Source: Flammula alnicola
Taxonomy: Eukaryota; Basidiomycota; Agaricomycetes; Agaricales; Strophariaceae
Assembly: GCA_015499995.1 (NCBI GenBank)
Contig: JADNRV010000036.1
Span: 186,001-250,000, forward strand
DNA: 64,000 bases
Reading direction: 5' to 3'
The notes beneath the pieces are model-generated. The model worked only from the letters and a program-made list of their open reading frames with translations. It did not search any database and was not told the DNA's origin. The position numbers and the translations under genes were made by a program. Below are positions 32,234-44,710 of the stretch, one piece after another (the stretch's first letter is position 1; the number at the start of each line of letters is the position of its first letter).

Positions 32234-33428
32234 CGTTAAGACGAAGGAGTCGACCTCTTGAGCCTCGAGGCTTGAGGAATGACATGCTGTGCAAACCTAA
32301 ATTTTCACACGGAAGACAATCTTCACCAGTGCTTAGGGCCTGATGTGCTCTTCACAGCGAACGTATATCTACTCAACACTCCAGGTCATTGCCTACACCG
32401 TCGCCCACTCCCCTCCATCTCTTTGTTGTATCTTCGATGGCCATCGTTCGATATGTTCATCATTTCTTCATACTTGTGTCGGCTCCAGCAACCATGTGTG
32501 CGAAAGTAGATCCCAGTTGGTGAATAATCCATTCATAGACGGCGGCGAACTTCAACGGAGAAGCGCCCGAGGAAGGAAGAGTTGGGAAGGCGGTATCGGT
32601 GAGATGAGATGATGGAGGTAGGGAAGAAAGACTCGGTGGAAAGCCAAGCTCACAACGAAGAGTTTGACATGTTTGATCCTCAAGTTCCATATCGCACGGA
32701 GGGTGAGCCAGAGAAGTATTGCCGGAAAATAATATCATGTCCGTACTCCTTATTGTCAAGATCGTGAGCGGGGAGATACCCAGACCTTATAGGGGGTTTG
32801 CGGGGCGTCGGTCTGTTCCTCTTTCCATTTCTTATAGGGAAGGAGGAGGTAGAGTCAGTTTACAGTCCTGTCAAATATATGGTCAACGGAATGCCAGACA
32901 GAAACAAGGAAAGTCAATTTACCTTCACAGGTTGGTATGCTCTCCGTTGCCACCCGATGACGAAAAGAAAATGGCTTCCTCGTGCAAATCTAGTATAAGT
33001 AGTAGTAACGGATGCTTGCGCAAGAGTGGCAAGACATTCCCCAGCTCTGGCGTTGGTAAAGATCGACACAAAGCGCATTAATATTGGGGTTTATTGTTGA
33101 GCCAGAGCAATCGCCAGTGGTTTGTGGCAAGGACGTCAACGCGAACTTGAAGAACTGTAACGTGATCGATCAGACATCCGGATTTCTAGCCAAATATCAT
33201 CAAAGGGGACATCAATATTCGTAGCGACCATTTTTTATTGGTCGTCCCGACATCATTCGTAGAGCAGGATAATAACTATCTATCAATATAAATATGAGTG
33301 GAGATGCAGGATACATTGAAAGCAGACCAATAGAAGTACATATGCAAGAGGGAGGGTGCGACAGTGGTATCGAGAGCCAAAATCTCAGAGACAAAATCCA
33401 TGAAGAATACAAAACAAAATACAACCTC
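32234..33428. other. Intergenic with possible small unresolved gene
   Basis: 1.2 kb. Frames at 32608-32760 (HNEEFDMFDPQVPYRTEGEP) and 32798-32998 (VKYMVNGMPDRNKESQFTFT) on the plus strand look somewhat coding and might be exons of one short gene, but I found no family and no sure splice sites. Confidence 0.35.
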
Positions 33429-35067
33429 TCAAGCGACCGCTGACGCGACTCCGCCTGAGCTCTGGAAAGGTTTCTTGTCAAGACCCGCCTTTACAGCCTG
33501 TGCATAATCAACATTGAAGGCATCGTTCGCCGCGCCCAGTGCAGCCTTATCCCCAAAGAAGTACGTCGAGTTGCTCTTGCTCTCCGCGATGGCCCTGAGT
33601 TGCTCCAGCCGCCTGAGCTCGACGAGTGTAGCCAACGCGAGCCTCCGGTGCTCGGGTGAGACAGCGTCTTTGGAGGGCGCTAGAGACTGTGCGATGTTGT
33701 CGACTTGTTGTGCGATGGCGGAGGATTCCATGAGTGCTTGTTGTTGGCTTTATATGTAGCGATTTGGTTAGCAGTGTCCCGTATGTATGTGAGAGGGGAT
33801 AGTGGCGTACCGGGCTTCGGCTTCTCGGAATACTGTCTTGTATTTCGCGTCTGCCTCGTTGGATTTTGCTTCGAGCTAGACGAAAGAAAAAGCGTCATCT
33901 TCACATATACCTGAATGGCAAAAGAAAAAAAAGACGCACATGGCCTTCACTCTCCAAGATGACCCGCTGCTTCTGTCCCTCCGCCACGTTGATCTGGGCT
34001 TGCGTGTCCAGAAGCTGTTTCCGCCTATTCCTCTCCGCCTCCATCTGAAGCTCCAATTGCCGCTAACGAGGAAGGCATAGCTGTCAGTGTCGCTTTGGAT
34101 TAGACCAGAAGAGAAAAGGCTAACCTCGACTTCGCGGTTTGCCGGTTGGAATGACTGTACTTCGAATCTTGTACAATCCACACCCCAGTTCTATTCAGAA
34201 CATGAGCAGAAGTTAATTTAGCCATACAAATTCAGACTGCAACACGGGCCTGCGTTTCTTACAGATATCGAGCTGCCGATGGTGAGGTTCAATTGCTGGT
34301 TCAATCCATTCCGATCCGCAATGACCTATAGATGAAAAGTTTCAGCACCCAGCCAAGAAGATTTATTGGAAGCGGGATAGTTTGCCTACTTGGTCGTATG
34401 TGAAAGTGCCGAGTACTGAGCGCATAGCGGACGTGCCAATGTTTTGGACATTCTTCTCAACATCGGAGACAGAAAAAGTTGCCTTGCGAAGTCATGGTTG
34501 TGAGCTCGTGGTTAGCAAGGATTTTAGAACGACGAGCAAGGTACCTTGTAACTATCGGTGATGCGGTAGAAAAGCGAGCCTGAACATAACACAGGGACCT
34601 AAGATAGAATATAAGAAAGGCAAACGGATAAATTGATGTGACATACATTGTCTGCGGTATATCCTGGAAGCTGAAATTTTAATACGGTAAGCAGAACTTC
34701 AATGACATAATATTTCCATTAGTTCTTACATTGGGAATGTTGACCGAGGACTCTCGAATATCGAGCACTGATAGTGTGTGATAAAAGGGTATTTTGATGT
34801 TCAGTCCAGGGGTCAACTTCACTGGATCACGACCAAGGCTGATAAAAATATATGTTGAGTAATTGATATAATAGAACAGGATTTATCTGCAACTCACCTC
34901 AAGCGCCATCCTTCTTGTCCTTGGTTGATGATAGTGAGAAAAGTCCTTTGACTAGGAAGCGACCGCACAGAGGCTAGAGAAAGTCGTTGAGGGTTGCTGA
35001 GAACTGGGCGACTCGCAGATGTGAGCCTTGCACGTCCGAGTCTGGCTGAGACAGCGGCCGAATTCAT
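33429..35067 (-). CDS. Mitochondrial SPFH-domain protein (stomatin/prohibitin-like)
   Basis: About ten small exons join in frame without any correction. The N-terminus (MNSAAVSARLGRARLTSASR) is Arg/Ser/Ala rich without acidic residues, typical of a mitochondrial presequence. The SPFH domain follows: LTPGLNIKIPFYHTLSVLDI, VPVLCSGSLFYRITDSYKAT, NIGTSAMRSVLGTFTYDQV, DRNGLNQQLNLTIG and NWGVDCTRFEVQSF. Then comes the charged helix typical of stomatins (VERQLELQMEAERNRRKQLL, INVAEGQKQRVILESEG). The C-terminal part (ALMESSAIAQQVDNIAQSL to KKPFQSSGGVASAVA) is helical. It resembles the SLP2 branch, which scaffolds inner-membrane complexes and proteases, but is divergent. The start at 35067 is the only ATG before the presequence. 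Confidence 0.88.
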
Positions 35068-35890
35068 GATCATTTGGGACGATGTCGAGGGGATGATGTG
35101 GCGAAAAGTTTTGTCGGGGTCGAAATGCTCAAAAGCGGGTTATAAAGGCAATTTCATGGCTTGGCATTTCGCAGTGCAGCCTTTCATAATCGTCGTGCCG
35201 AAGGTCAACGCGTACTGAAAATCTAAGATGGATCCAGACACGGAAGGGTGTACTCGCCGGCAAAGGAGCAAAGGGCATCGCCTGAAAACAATACGTACAC
35301 ACAAGCCTCACGATTGAGTTGTGGATCCCGGACCAAGGCAAACTCCAGCACGCAGCTTGGGACACCGCGGAACGATTCGCCATGGCGACAATGCTTGAGA
35401 TGGTTTGAAAACAATGTTCATATTATTCGTGTATCTCTGCTAAATTATTTAAGGTAAATGTGACTTCAGTGTACTTATAGGAGAGGAATTTAAAAAAATA
35501 AAAAAACTAGTCCAAATTAGATAGGTTGGCACAAGCATACAAAGATTATTAATTGTCGCAACTGTGTGCAGTCGATTATAGAAAAGGCTACGCGTGGCTG
35601 GCCATGCTCGAGGCTCTGATCGTGTTGAATGACGGAAGTTGCAGCCATTATGATTTAGCGGTCGTCGAAGGTTCAAAGACCAGACTCATCCGAGTCTTCG
35701 TGAAGATCTCCCAGCTGCGGTTCTTGGTGAAGATCTCCCTCCGGTTCTTCATCTCGAGGAGGCCATAAGCGATATAGAGAAGGTATACGATTTTGATCGA
35801 GAGCGTAAACCAGTTCGTCGTCCTTCACTTTTGTCATTCCATGGCTAGCGAGTTGTGATGTTAAAAATAAAATCGAGAGTCAGCAAAAAC
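35068..35890. other. Intergenic; right part is duplicated near 39 kb
   Basis: No supported gene. From about 35515 the sequence, including the 3' flank of the F-box gene, recurs in diverged form at 38985 onward. Confidence 0.6.
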
Positions 35891-38276
35891 TTAAAATGCG
35901 TACTTCTGTTTTAAATGCTTCCGGAGGGTCGACAAAGCCCCGACCGCGGATTTGCAATGTGGGCACATAAACTTGTAACTGTAGTCTTTATGCAACTGAC
36001 GGGCCTGCTCCTCTTTCATGCGCTCCCTGACCTTTATAGCCTCCTCTTCATCGAGGAGCTTGAGTACCATTGCTTTCCCGTTTTGGTCATGTGAGGCTCG
36101 TTGGTGGCCTCTCTAGAAGGAAAATGAGCATACCTCACAGCACGAGAACATAATAAGAAATTTAAAAGACATACCACCGCCGCCCATGTCATGGTCGCCC
36201 GACCCTCGTCAATATGATTACAGGAAAGGCATTCGATAATAGGATCAGCCTCGTCCATTTCGTGGGCAGTTGTCACTTTTGGATCGAAGCCGCACATCTC
36301 AACGACTTCTGTTAATGTCTTTAAGTCCTCTGGGTCGAATTTGATACAGCCACAGGCGTTCCATGATACTCCTAGGACAACTCTGAAAGCCCGTTTATAT
36401 GGATCTTCGTCCGGGCGGTAACGGCCGTCAACGGTCGCACACCGATGTTTCATCGCCCGCTCATCCCTCATTAGCATTACGGGATAGCAGGACGTGCATT
36501 TGAAGAATGTTGTTGCGAGATCGAACACCGTACTTGGGTCAAACACGTGGTCCGCACCGCAGGCGTTGGTAATAAGATCGAGCAGTTTCCTTTCGATATC
36601 CTTTCGCCAAAGAAGGGCAATGTCGGGAAAGGGGACGAGAAGCGCATCTGGGTAGCTCTTCGAATAATCCACCAACGATGGATTGTCCTCCGTGATGCGG
36701 TATAATTCGCCGACAGTAGGGTACAGAGAGTTTAGGGGCAGATGTGCTGAGCCGTTCTTGCAAATTTCATGGAGGATATTCCTCCGGCTTTCCAAATACT
36801 GGCTGTGCTCTTGGAACAGGCGCTGCGACTTGGTGCGTTTCATGAATAGATTGAGGAAATTTCTGAAATCGGAGAGAACTTTGATAATTGCTTAGTCGAC
36901 CTTTCAAGCGGAAGCGAACTCGAGGTTTACCTGATTCTGTGATGTCGGTCTCACAGAAACGTTCAACACGAGGTTCGTATTGGGGGTAATAATCCACTGG
37001 AGACAATTTGTAGAGTTCTTCTTCCCATCCAAGCTCTTTCACATTTTCCATCAATCTAAGAAGATCAGCAACTGTCTTCAGAATTATTAAGGAAAAAGAG
37101 AGCCCACATGGCTTTGCGTTCAGCGATCAATAACTCTGTTCGAGTTCCATTTTCCCCTTGAACCTTCCTACACCAGGACTCACACTCACGAGCGTGCTTT
37201 ACCCAAATTAATCAGCCGAGTACAGCCACTGTGATGACAATTAAGCATACCTTTTCTATTGCATATCGTTCTTCAAGTTTGCGGTTTATCCATTCATGCT
37301 TGGCGTTAGGGTCTTGAATACTCGCGTACTCGTCCTTCCAAAGTTGATCTGTGCTTTGCAGCACATAGACAGTATCATGAGTGCGAGGACCTTGAATAGA
37401 GATCAATGAAACAGATTGCCTTAAACTGGTCAGATGCTACCTGCCTGATTTGCGGGATACCGTTGTGCGGGTGATTATTAGGCATGGAGCCCAGTGCGCC
37501 AGTAGAGATGGATATCCCCTATCAGCAGCAGTCAACCAAGTAGTATGATTCTTGACTTGCATAAAACTATGATCAACCCTTGTCAGTCAGACATTACGCA
37601 ACGTCGAAAGGAATCTTACTGCACGTCTAAGCATTTTTTGCAACACCTGACTCTAGCAGACCACGCTATATGGATGACAGAAAGGTTCCGTTGGCAAAAC
37701 TGGTCAATGCAGTCAATGACAAGTTAGTGAGAAATGCAGGAAAATAACTAACAGAGCAACTTCGTCCGAAAGCCAAATTTGCGTATTGGGGTTCAGTCAA
37801 GTCGTCCGGACAGTTGGGCATCCTTTCGATATTCGAGCGAGATTGCTTCCAAACAGATATCGAGGAACGACTCATAAGTATAGCACGCAGAGCCTTCGTC
37901 GTTCGTGCCATATGCAGTAGATCAACGGGGTCTACCCGGCCAAATATCTTCATTCATGAGCGGTAGATGGTCGGTAAGCATGCAAGATATAAGCAGTGGT
38001 CATGACTAAACGTACCTCGAACAACAAGTCGAGAGGCATCTCGACCAGTTGCTTGAGCATCCCGCGTTTTCCTCGAACCCTCTTCCATTGTGGAGGAGCA
38101 CCTTCTTTATTGTCTTTGTTTTCACCAGTCTTGCGTTTCTTTGGGCGTGGCTTCTTCTCAGTGAACTCTGGTTCGTCTTTGGGTGTGCTATCGTGTACTT
38201 CATTTTCTGAGAGTTCCGCGGTCTCTCCTAATGGATTCACACCCGATTTCTTGGTTCGGGTCGTGCGTCTTTCCAT
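35891..38276 (-). CDS. F-box protein with zinc-finger motifs
   Basis: The first exon is basic and acidic low complexity (KKPRPKKRKTGEN), then the F-box begins at MLKQLVEMPLDLLFE and continues after an intron as IFGRVDPVDLLHMARTTKAL. A cysteine motif follows, split by an intron: FGRSCSFCQRNLSVI and ARVRCCKKCLDV, a probable zinc site. The C-terminal half has no known domain (NILHEICKNGSAHLPLN, FFKCTSCYPVMLMRD). The last exon ends with FMCPHCKSAVGALSTLRKHL, like a C2H2 finger whose second His is missing (KQKYAF). This layout, F-box plus CxxC site plus a C-terminal finger, is known from an agaric-expanded family; the ubiquitylation target is unknown. A truncated copy lies at 38985. Confidence 0.78.
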
Positions 38277-38984
38277 TGTTCGATGTGTCTTGAATCTTAA
38301 TTACTTTGCTCGCAGAAATCTTCAATGCGCTTCGAGTTGTTGGATACTTACACTCCAATAGAATCTATAACCCAGTTCTATCCTTCCGATAACAAAATGA
38401 GGAGGTTGACGGAGGGCGACTGGGTCGGAACGAGGAACTTGAAGTAGTGTAGTAAGTGTAGTTGGCGGCTAACGTTTCAAATTTCAACGTTCAACTTTGC
38501 CAAAACTAAATTGGATTACATAATAGTTTTATTCTCGGTCACGTTTAGGCTAGCATGCATGATGTGACGCGTCGCGTTAGAGCGCATCAATCGTTTCGAA
38601 AGTGCGCGTAGACCTCGGTAATCCCAGAGCCCCGGATACACCCTCGTATCGTAGCAAGAAAAAGAGGTATGATTTCTACCGGATGCCCTCGGAGTATCTA
38701 TAGCACGGTAAGTACTTAGTTGCAACTTGCAACTTCCATACTCTCGTTGTACTATGGCAGACAGTACAGTATGTATGACAGCTTTTTATGTCGAGCCTAC
38801 CGCAAGCCTACCGTGACACGCTTCAGATGGTTTATAAAATAAATAAAAAATCTTATTGCAACTTTTCTAAATTATCGCAAGGTAAATATGACTGTAATAG
38901 GTAGGATTTGTTTAAAACGCGGCTTAGTAAAAACAACTTGTCAGGCCCGGGACGTCCTCAGCAGTAAATTGGGATTGCAGCCGT

Positions 38985-39990
38985 CCCTTGAATTAGATAG
39001 GTTCGGCACAGGCAAATAATGATTAATTGTCGCAACGGCGTGCAGTCCATTATAGGACAAGGTACACGTGGTAATGCTCGAGTCTCTCTGATAATGTTGA
39101 ACGAGTGACTGTCGGACGGAAGTTGCAGCCTGTAGCGATCATTGAAAGTTCAACTGGAAGGTTCACCCTCCTCCAGTTCTTCGTCTCGAGGAGGCTATGA
39201 GCGATATGGAGGAGACATATCACTGATCGACATAATAAACCAGTTATTCCTCCTTCAATATTGGTATATCACGGCTAGCGAGTTGTGACGTCAAAAAATT
39301 AAATCGGTAGTCTGCAACAGCGTAAATGGTGCGTACTTAATTTTTTAAATGCGGCCGGAGAAGCGGGAGATTCCCACCCAAGGATTTGCTATGCGGGCAC
39401 ATAAACCTGTAAATGTGGTCTTTATGCAACGGGAAATTCTGATCCATCATCCGCGTTGAACGTTCTTCGAAGTTCAGAGCATTCGTGAACCGGGTGGTGA
39501 ACATTCGAGCATTCTACATCCAATCTTGTCAGAAATTGATGTAGACATGTTGAATGCTCTGATACTGGTCCTATTTTGCTGCGTAGCGTAAAAGCCTGCT
39601 TCTGAGTATGGTGCTCTTCGTGAGGTCAGTAAAGTAGTTGGTACGGGGATGTCGTAACAGTACGTACATGTTTTTGCCATTTTTATATACGGAATCGGAT
39701 GCGAGAGCGTCGTTGCGCACCGTCGAGATTACAACCAAGTGCCTTCCAGGTATAAAACTATTATAATCGATTTTCAAATAAGCCACCGAGAACTATAAAA
39801 CTTTCGTACCATGAATATAGGCATTTATTATAACACCATTGAGATTCAGCCAAGTCATCTAGACAGTCGGGCATCCCCTCGATATTCGAGCCAGCTGCCT
39901 TCAGATATCGAGGAACGGTTCATAAGCCCGGCACGCAAAGCCTTCGCGCTCCCGGCTAGTACGTCCAGCATGAGATCTGCAACGTCAGAC
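38985..39990 (-). pseudogene. Truncated, decayed copy of the neighbouring F-box/zinc-finger gene
   Basis: 38985-39445 aligns with 35515-35998 (shared stretches AATTGTCGCAAC, GGCTAGCGAGTTGTGA, GGGCACATAAAC), covering the 3' flank and last exon. 39840-39965 aligns with 37790-37915, the F-box exon (shared GATATCGAGGAACG, TTCGATATTCGAG-like). The central 1.8 kb of the parent gene is replaced by about 390 bp of unrelated sequence. Frames are broken. It is an inactive tandem duplicate in the same orientation. Confidence 0.75.
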
Positions 39991-40504
39991 TGGTGCGCAC
40001 TGCGGCATACCTATTTGATGCTCGAATAACGCATTAACGCATCCAGAACCATACCAATCAGATCCTTGAACATCCGGCTCCGCCTTGAGCATGTCTAACT
40101 TGTGGTGTTTATATAAAACTCGTTGTCGGAATCGTCGAATACGGCCCTGTTGGGATAGGGCGGCCCACTGGCACTTCGTACAAGAATCTAAGAGACTTCC
40201 TGCTTCCTAAGTGCAGATCCATTCGCCAAAAGCTTGACTCTAGAGATCTGTATACGCACGCGGAAATCACAAACGCTTCGGTCGTCGGAGTCATGATGAC
40301 AGTTGGAAAGCAAATGCTGTGCCTGACAAAGGAAACAAATTATAAAGCAGCGAAGAGCACGCCGGATCGGATAACTTGACTCTCGTTCTCAACACCGCGT
40401 AAAACGTCTCACATTCGGTGTCCTTGGAACCTCCATGTCGATCTTGAACAATTCTAAGGATATCGAACCATCCATAACAGCCGTGGCAACAGAGTGCGCT
40501 CTTG
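39991..40504. other. Intergenic, ULA1 promoter side
   Basis: No supported gene; separates the F-box pseudogene from ULA1. Confidence 0.5.
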
Positions 40505-42361
40505 ATGTTCATGTAAGTTGCGGTACAGAGTCTTAACCATCGATATATCCTAGAGCAGCGCCAGACAACAAAACCAGGCGGTATGATCGTCAACTCCGGT
40601 GCGTTGAACTGTCTTATAATAGGTTTCAAAGAAAACTGCTGATTGTTTCGTTTACCAGGCTTTGGGCCGCGTCAGGGCAAAATGCGCTCGAGTCTTCGCG
40701 CATCCTTGTAATATCTGGGACCGCCACCTCTACATCGATCCTGAAAAATCTCGTACTCCCTGGTATCGGCCACTTTACGATCCTCGATCCCTCAAAAGTT
40801 ACCCCCGAAGATGCAGGAAACAACTTCTTCCTCGAAGGTCCATCCAGCATCGGCAAGTCGCGAGCGGAGGAAGGAGTCAGGCTACTTGGGGAGCTAAACG
40901 ACGGGGTTGAAGGCAAGGCCGATTTGAGGAGCTTGGAGGAGGTTTTGGCCAAAGACAAGGAGTGGTTATCAGAGTTCACGATCGTGATTGCGCACAACTT
41001 GGAGGCGGGCGTGCTTGACCAGCTTGCAACACTGCTCTGGGAAGATGAATCATCTCCTCCCCTGGTAGTTGTGAGATCGGCAGGATTTTTGGCAGAATTT
41101 TATATTCAATACCACGAACACGCTGGTATGTTGACCGGTTGCCTATATAAATTATCTTCGACTGATTCACACTGCCTTCAGTCATCGAAAGTCATCCAGA
41201 AACTGCGCAATCGTTGCAGATCGACAAACCCTTCCCTGCTCTCCTTGACTACGCAGTGTCTCTCGACTTTGAGAACATGGATGTAACCGACCACGGACAC
41301 GTACCGTACGTGATCATCCTCGTTCGCCTGCTAGAAGAGTGGAAGAAGACGGTAAGCATATCTTAGTCCTCAACCTAACCATTAGACCTGACGATGTCCC
41401 CCTTAAAGCACAACGGCTTATCTCCATCTACCTACGCCGAAAAGCAAGAGTTCAAGAAAACGATCCTCACCATGCGGAAGAAATCCGACGAGGAGAACTT
41501 CGAAGAGGCAGAAGCTCAAGCCTACCGGGCATGGACGAGCTCTTCCGTTCCCTCAGAAATCCGCGAGCTGTTCCAGGACCCGCAAGTGCTCTCCCTCTCG
41601 CCTTCATCACCGCCCTTCTTCTACCTGGTGCATGCACTGAAGAAGTTTACCGAGGAACAGCCCTCGCACACGCTGCCCTTGACGAGCGCGCTGCCAGATA
41701 TGAAAGCAAGCACTGATACTTACATCGAGTTGCAGAAAATGTACAAAGCCAGGGCAGATGAGGAAAAGGAGATTTTCAAGAGCTATTTGCAGATCCCGTG
41801 GAGGAGGACATGGTGGATGCATTTGTGAAGAATTCCCATGCTCTGAAGTTGTTGAGGGGAAAGAAATGGGGTACTTTGGACGCCGACCCCAAGGCATTGG
41901 GTATGTTTTTTAAAAATTATGTTGCCTTCCTAAAAATATTCTGAACGACTTCTGTAGCATCTGCAATTGAGACGGCACCCAAGCAGCTAGCCACGCATCT
42001 GGCTCTTACTGCCCTGTCTTCATTCGCGTCAAAGCAACAGCCAAGCGCGCCACTTACGCCCACACTGGAAGCCCTGACAGCGGAAGCACAGACGTTGCTT
42101 CCACCCGGTACCGATCTGCCTGATGAATTCGGCGATAGTGTTGGTGAAATGTATGCGCAGAGTCTAACCATGTAACGCGAACAACACTAATATGTTTTAT
42201 TCTTCAGTGTCCGTGCCCCTACTGCCGACCTGCCCAATACTGCGGCGCTGCTTGGTGGTCTCGTCGCTCAGGAAGTCATCAAGATGATTACCAAGCAGTA
42301 CATCCCCATCAACGGGTCCTGCATCGTCGACCTCATCGAGACATGGACTGGTATACTGTAG
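40505..42361 (+). CDS. ULA1: NEDD8-activating enzyme E1 regulatory subunit (APPBP1/Ula1)
   Basis: Partner of Uba3 in the heterodimeric E1 that activates NEDD8/Rub1 for cullin modification. A tiny first exon (40505-40512) and exon 2 (40554-40598) give APDNKTRRYDRQLR, joined at 40659 to LWAASGQNALESS, then NLVLPGIGHFTILDPSKV and NNFFLEGPSSIGKSRA, the ThiF-like fold of this subunit. Later exons give HAVIESHPETAQSLQIDKPF, LIRLLEEW-like VRLLEEWKKT, and the end PNTAALLGGLVAQEVIKMIT with SCIVDLIETWTGIL. Between about 41775 and 41797 the reading must change frame: upstream EEKEIFKSYL, downstream PVEEDMVDAFVKNSHALKLL, with no room for an intron. That means one missing or extra base. The start is inferred from splice sites; no better ATG lies in frame upstream. 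Confidence 0.9.
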
Positions 42362-42575
42362 AAGGATTAGGATTAGAGGCAGAGGTTCGGGAGAAGACCA
42401 TAAACAATACGCAAATACACCATCCACGACCTTTCACATTTTGTAAAATAGTCGAATAGCTATGTCAATTGCTGTCGTGCTCTGTTTCCCTTTCTACGTA
42501 AATTATGGATACATCCATGAGAAGTCTAACTATTCGATATCTAATACTAGCATAAGCATATCCAAGTCATGACTT

Positions 42576-44710
42576 CTACAGACTCAGTAATACAGAAAAG
42601 CCAACTAATGTGAAAGCGAGATACAAAATCCCTTCCTGGACATAGCCGAACCTGCTGTACCCAGCGCTCTTAGTCGTTCCAGGAGGTGGAGTGGAAAGGT
42701 CGCAATTGGAGTCGGAGCGTAGAGTGGCGTCTTGAGGTCCAGATTGCAGAGGATTGCATCTGCAGTACAATGTCAAGTTTAGCTTATCTGATAATTCACA
42801 ACCCATTCCGACAAAATGAACGCACCCAGGAAGTTTATCCAGCTGACCATCGATCGTTTCGTTTACAGCAGGTGAAATTTTGCACTCATCGGCGATGGTG
42901 GAGTTCACTACGGTGAGGAAGGAGCAGGCCTCTGTAATTCCTACCCCGGTTTGGTCGTTCGGGTTGTTGCATTTATCGATGGCGTTTTGCAGAACTCTAA
43001 GTTGAGAAGTCTCAGCAAGGTCAGAAAAAGTAAAGAGCGTATATCTAACGTTGTGTCCCATCCATTTTGAAAATCTGCATGCCACGAATAACCTGTCGGA
43101 TCGCTAAAGTATTTTATTCAGACACAAAATTACACCTTCGAATGTATTTACGCACCCCGTAGCTGGGAAAGTACACCGTGAGTAGATCAAGAAAGGTCCT
43201 TAGTAGATGTAGAGGCTTACAATACACAAACGGCCAAGCATCCTTGCTAGGGTCCCACCTCGATGCCATGGAATGAACATCCCAAGTAACCTATGCGGCG
43301 AGATCGACGACGTATGAGGTGAGTCGTTGCGAAAATATAGGATAAACAGGGAATGCATCGTACTTCGTATAGCAACTTCATCAGAGGGACAGGATGGGTA
43401 GATGGACAAGCGCCATTATCCAAGTCTGACAAGAAGGCTGTATGGGAAGTGTGATTGGCCGAATCGAGGTTCTGCATTAATGTAAGCATTTCGTCCATTT
43501 TTGAAAGGTTGAAGATAAACTCTCTTACCACACCATCCCAGCATGCGGGCATGTGTATCCGTGCATTCAGGCCGGCCTGGAAAGGGGGTAGGGAATCGTT
43601 AGTATTGAGCGCCGTGTGCCCTTGATCGATATCGTATGACGAACCTCACAATCGGTAGTGGGGAAGCCAACAGCTGCGAAAAAGCAGTTAGGAATTAAAA
43701 ATAAATGCAAGCAGTCGCAGTTAACATACTGCCGTTTGTGTCACTGTTATATCCAGTCGTATTAGTGTACCTCAAGCACTCCCATTCAACAGCACGTTCA
43801 GCTAATTCTTCTTGTGAGCCTTCGCCAGGAGTATATCTTCACATCGAGTAGCAAGACCATTTCGGTGATAAGAATCAGCGGTGCCGTGAAATGAGGAAGG
43901 AGAAAACTGACTTCCTCGAGCGCCTAACTGGGCTTCCGCTGATCATCTTCAATCCGGCTGGGAAGGCCTTCAAACCCGGACCTCCGTTACTGACATCTCC
44001 GTTTCCCCGGTTTTCGTAATACACCAGCAGGCCTGTTAAGATGAGATGTTATGTAATGATAGCCTGAAGGAATATACGAATCCGGATTACTTGCCTCCAT
44101 CCGCAACAGGTTCGAAAAGGCCGGTACTGGGATCGTGGAAGTATAGCTTCGGGAACCCTTGTTAACAGACAATGGGTAAGCTGAGTTGTATGGAACGTGC
44201 GTCGAGATAGCAGGGGTGAACTTACAATAGTTTGATGCGTCCTGTCCGGAGAACATCAGTTTTGGCCTTGATAGAATATCCGGGAAGCACACACCTGGGA
44301 GACCAAGCAGTTTGAACAAGTTGAAGTTCGTAACGTGTCGTAGGTGCTGTTCGACGCGAATTCTATCAGCTGGATCAGCAAGCTGGACCACGCTGAAATA
44401 AGCTGGAGGTAATTTACTATTTGCCCCGTGGACGGTCTATACATCAAGTACGAATCAGACAAAATGAACACCATCCGAGGTAATGCACGCACATGGACAT
44501 GATTAGAAGGTGAAGTGCCTGGTGAAACAATAGGGTCGAGCCTCACTGCAATGTCATGCCGCAGTTAAACACGATGCCTGTCGAAAAAGCAAGCGTAGAT
44601 AACTTACCTTGCACCAAGGGAGTCGTACAAGCCACTCTGAACCACGCGTCAGCAGGCTTTGAGAACAAGACGGTCGACAGAAGCAGCTGAGTGGGCAGCC
44701 AGAACAACAT
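42576..44710 (-). CDS. DUF1996 secreted protein with C-terminal membrane anchor
   Basis: Starts with a signal peptide (MLFWLPTQLLLSTVLFSKPA) and the DUF1996 opening WFRVACTTPLVQVRLDPIVS then PGTSPSNHVHTVHGANKF. Successive exons give STYDTLRTSTCSNCLVSQDA, KLYFHDPSTGLFEPVADGG, LKMISGSPVRRS, ARIHMPACWDG-type sequence, ANHTSHTAFLSDLDNGACPS and NAIDKCNNPNDQTGVGITEA. One intron near 44040-44095 begins with GCAAGT, a GC-AG intron, since only this joins GG|GLLVYYENRGNGDVSNGG in frame. The tail has a Ser/Pro linker and a hydrophobic end (GILYLAFTLVGFSVLLSL) that could be a transmembrane or GPI-type anchor. The family is found in many basidiomycetes, including as a WSC-associated wall protein; activity is unknown. 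No frameshift was needed. Confidence 0.88.

Noticed and set aside
31014..32239. Long plus-strand frames (265 and 353 codons) opposite the TPR array
   Set aside because: They repeat every 42 codons exactly like the sense repeats, have a Leu/His/Cys-rich composition and no domain; they are antisense shadows of the 126 bp repeat.
40291..40997. Minus-strand frames of 112 and 123 codons over the ULA1 5' end
   Set aside because: They lie opposite ULA1 exons and introns and show no domain.
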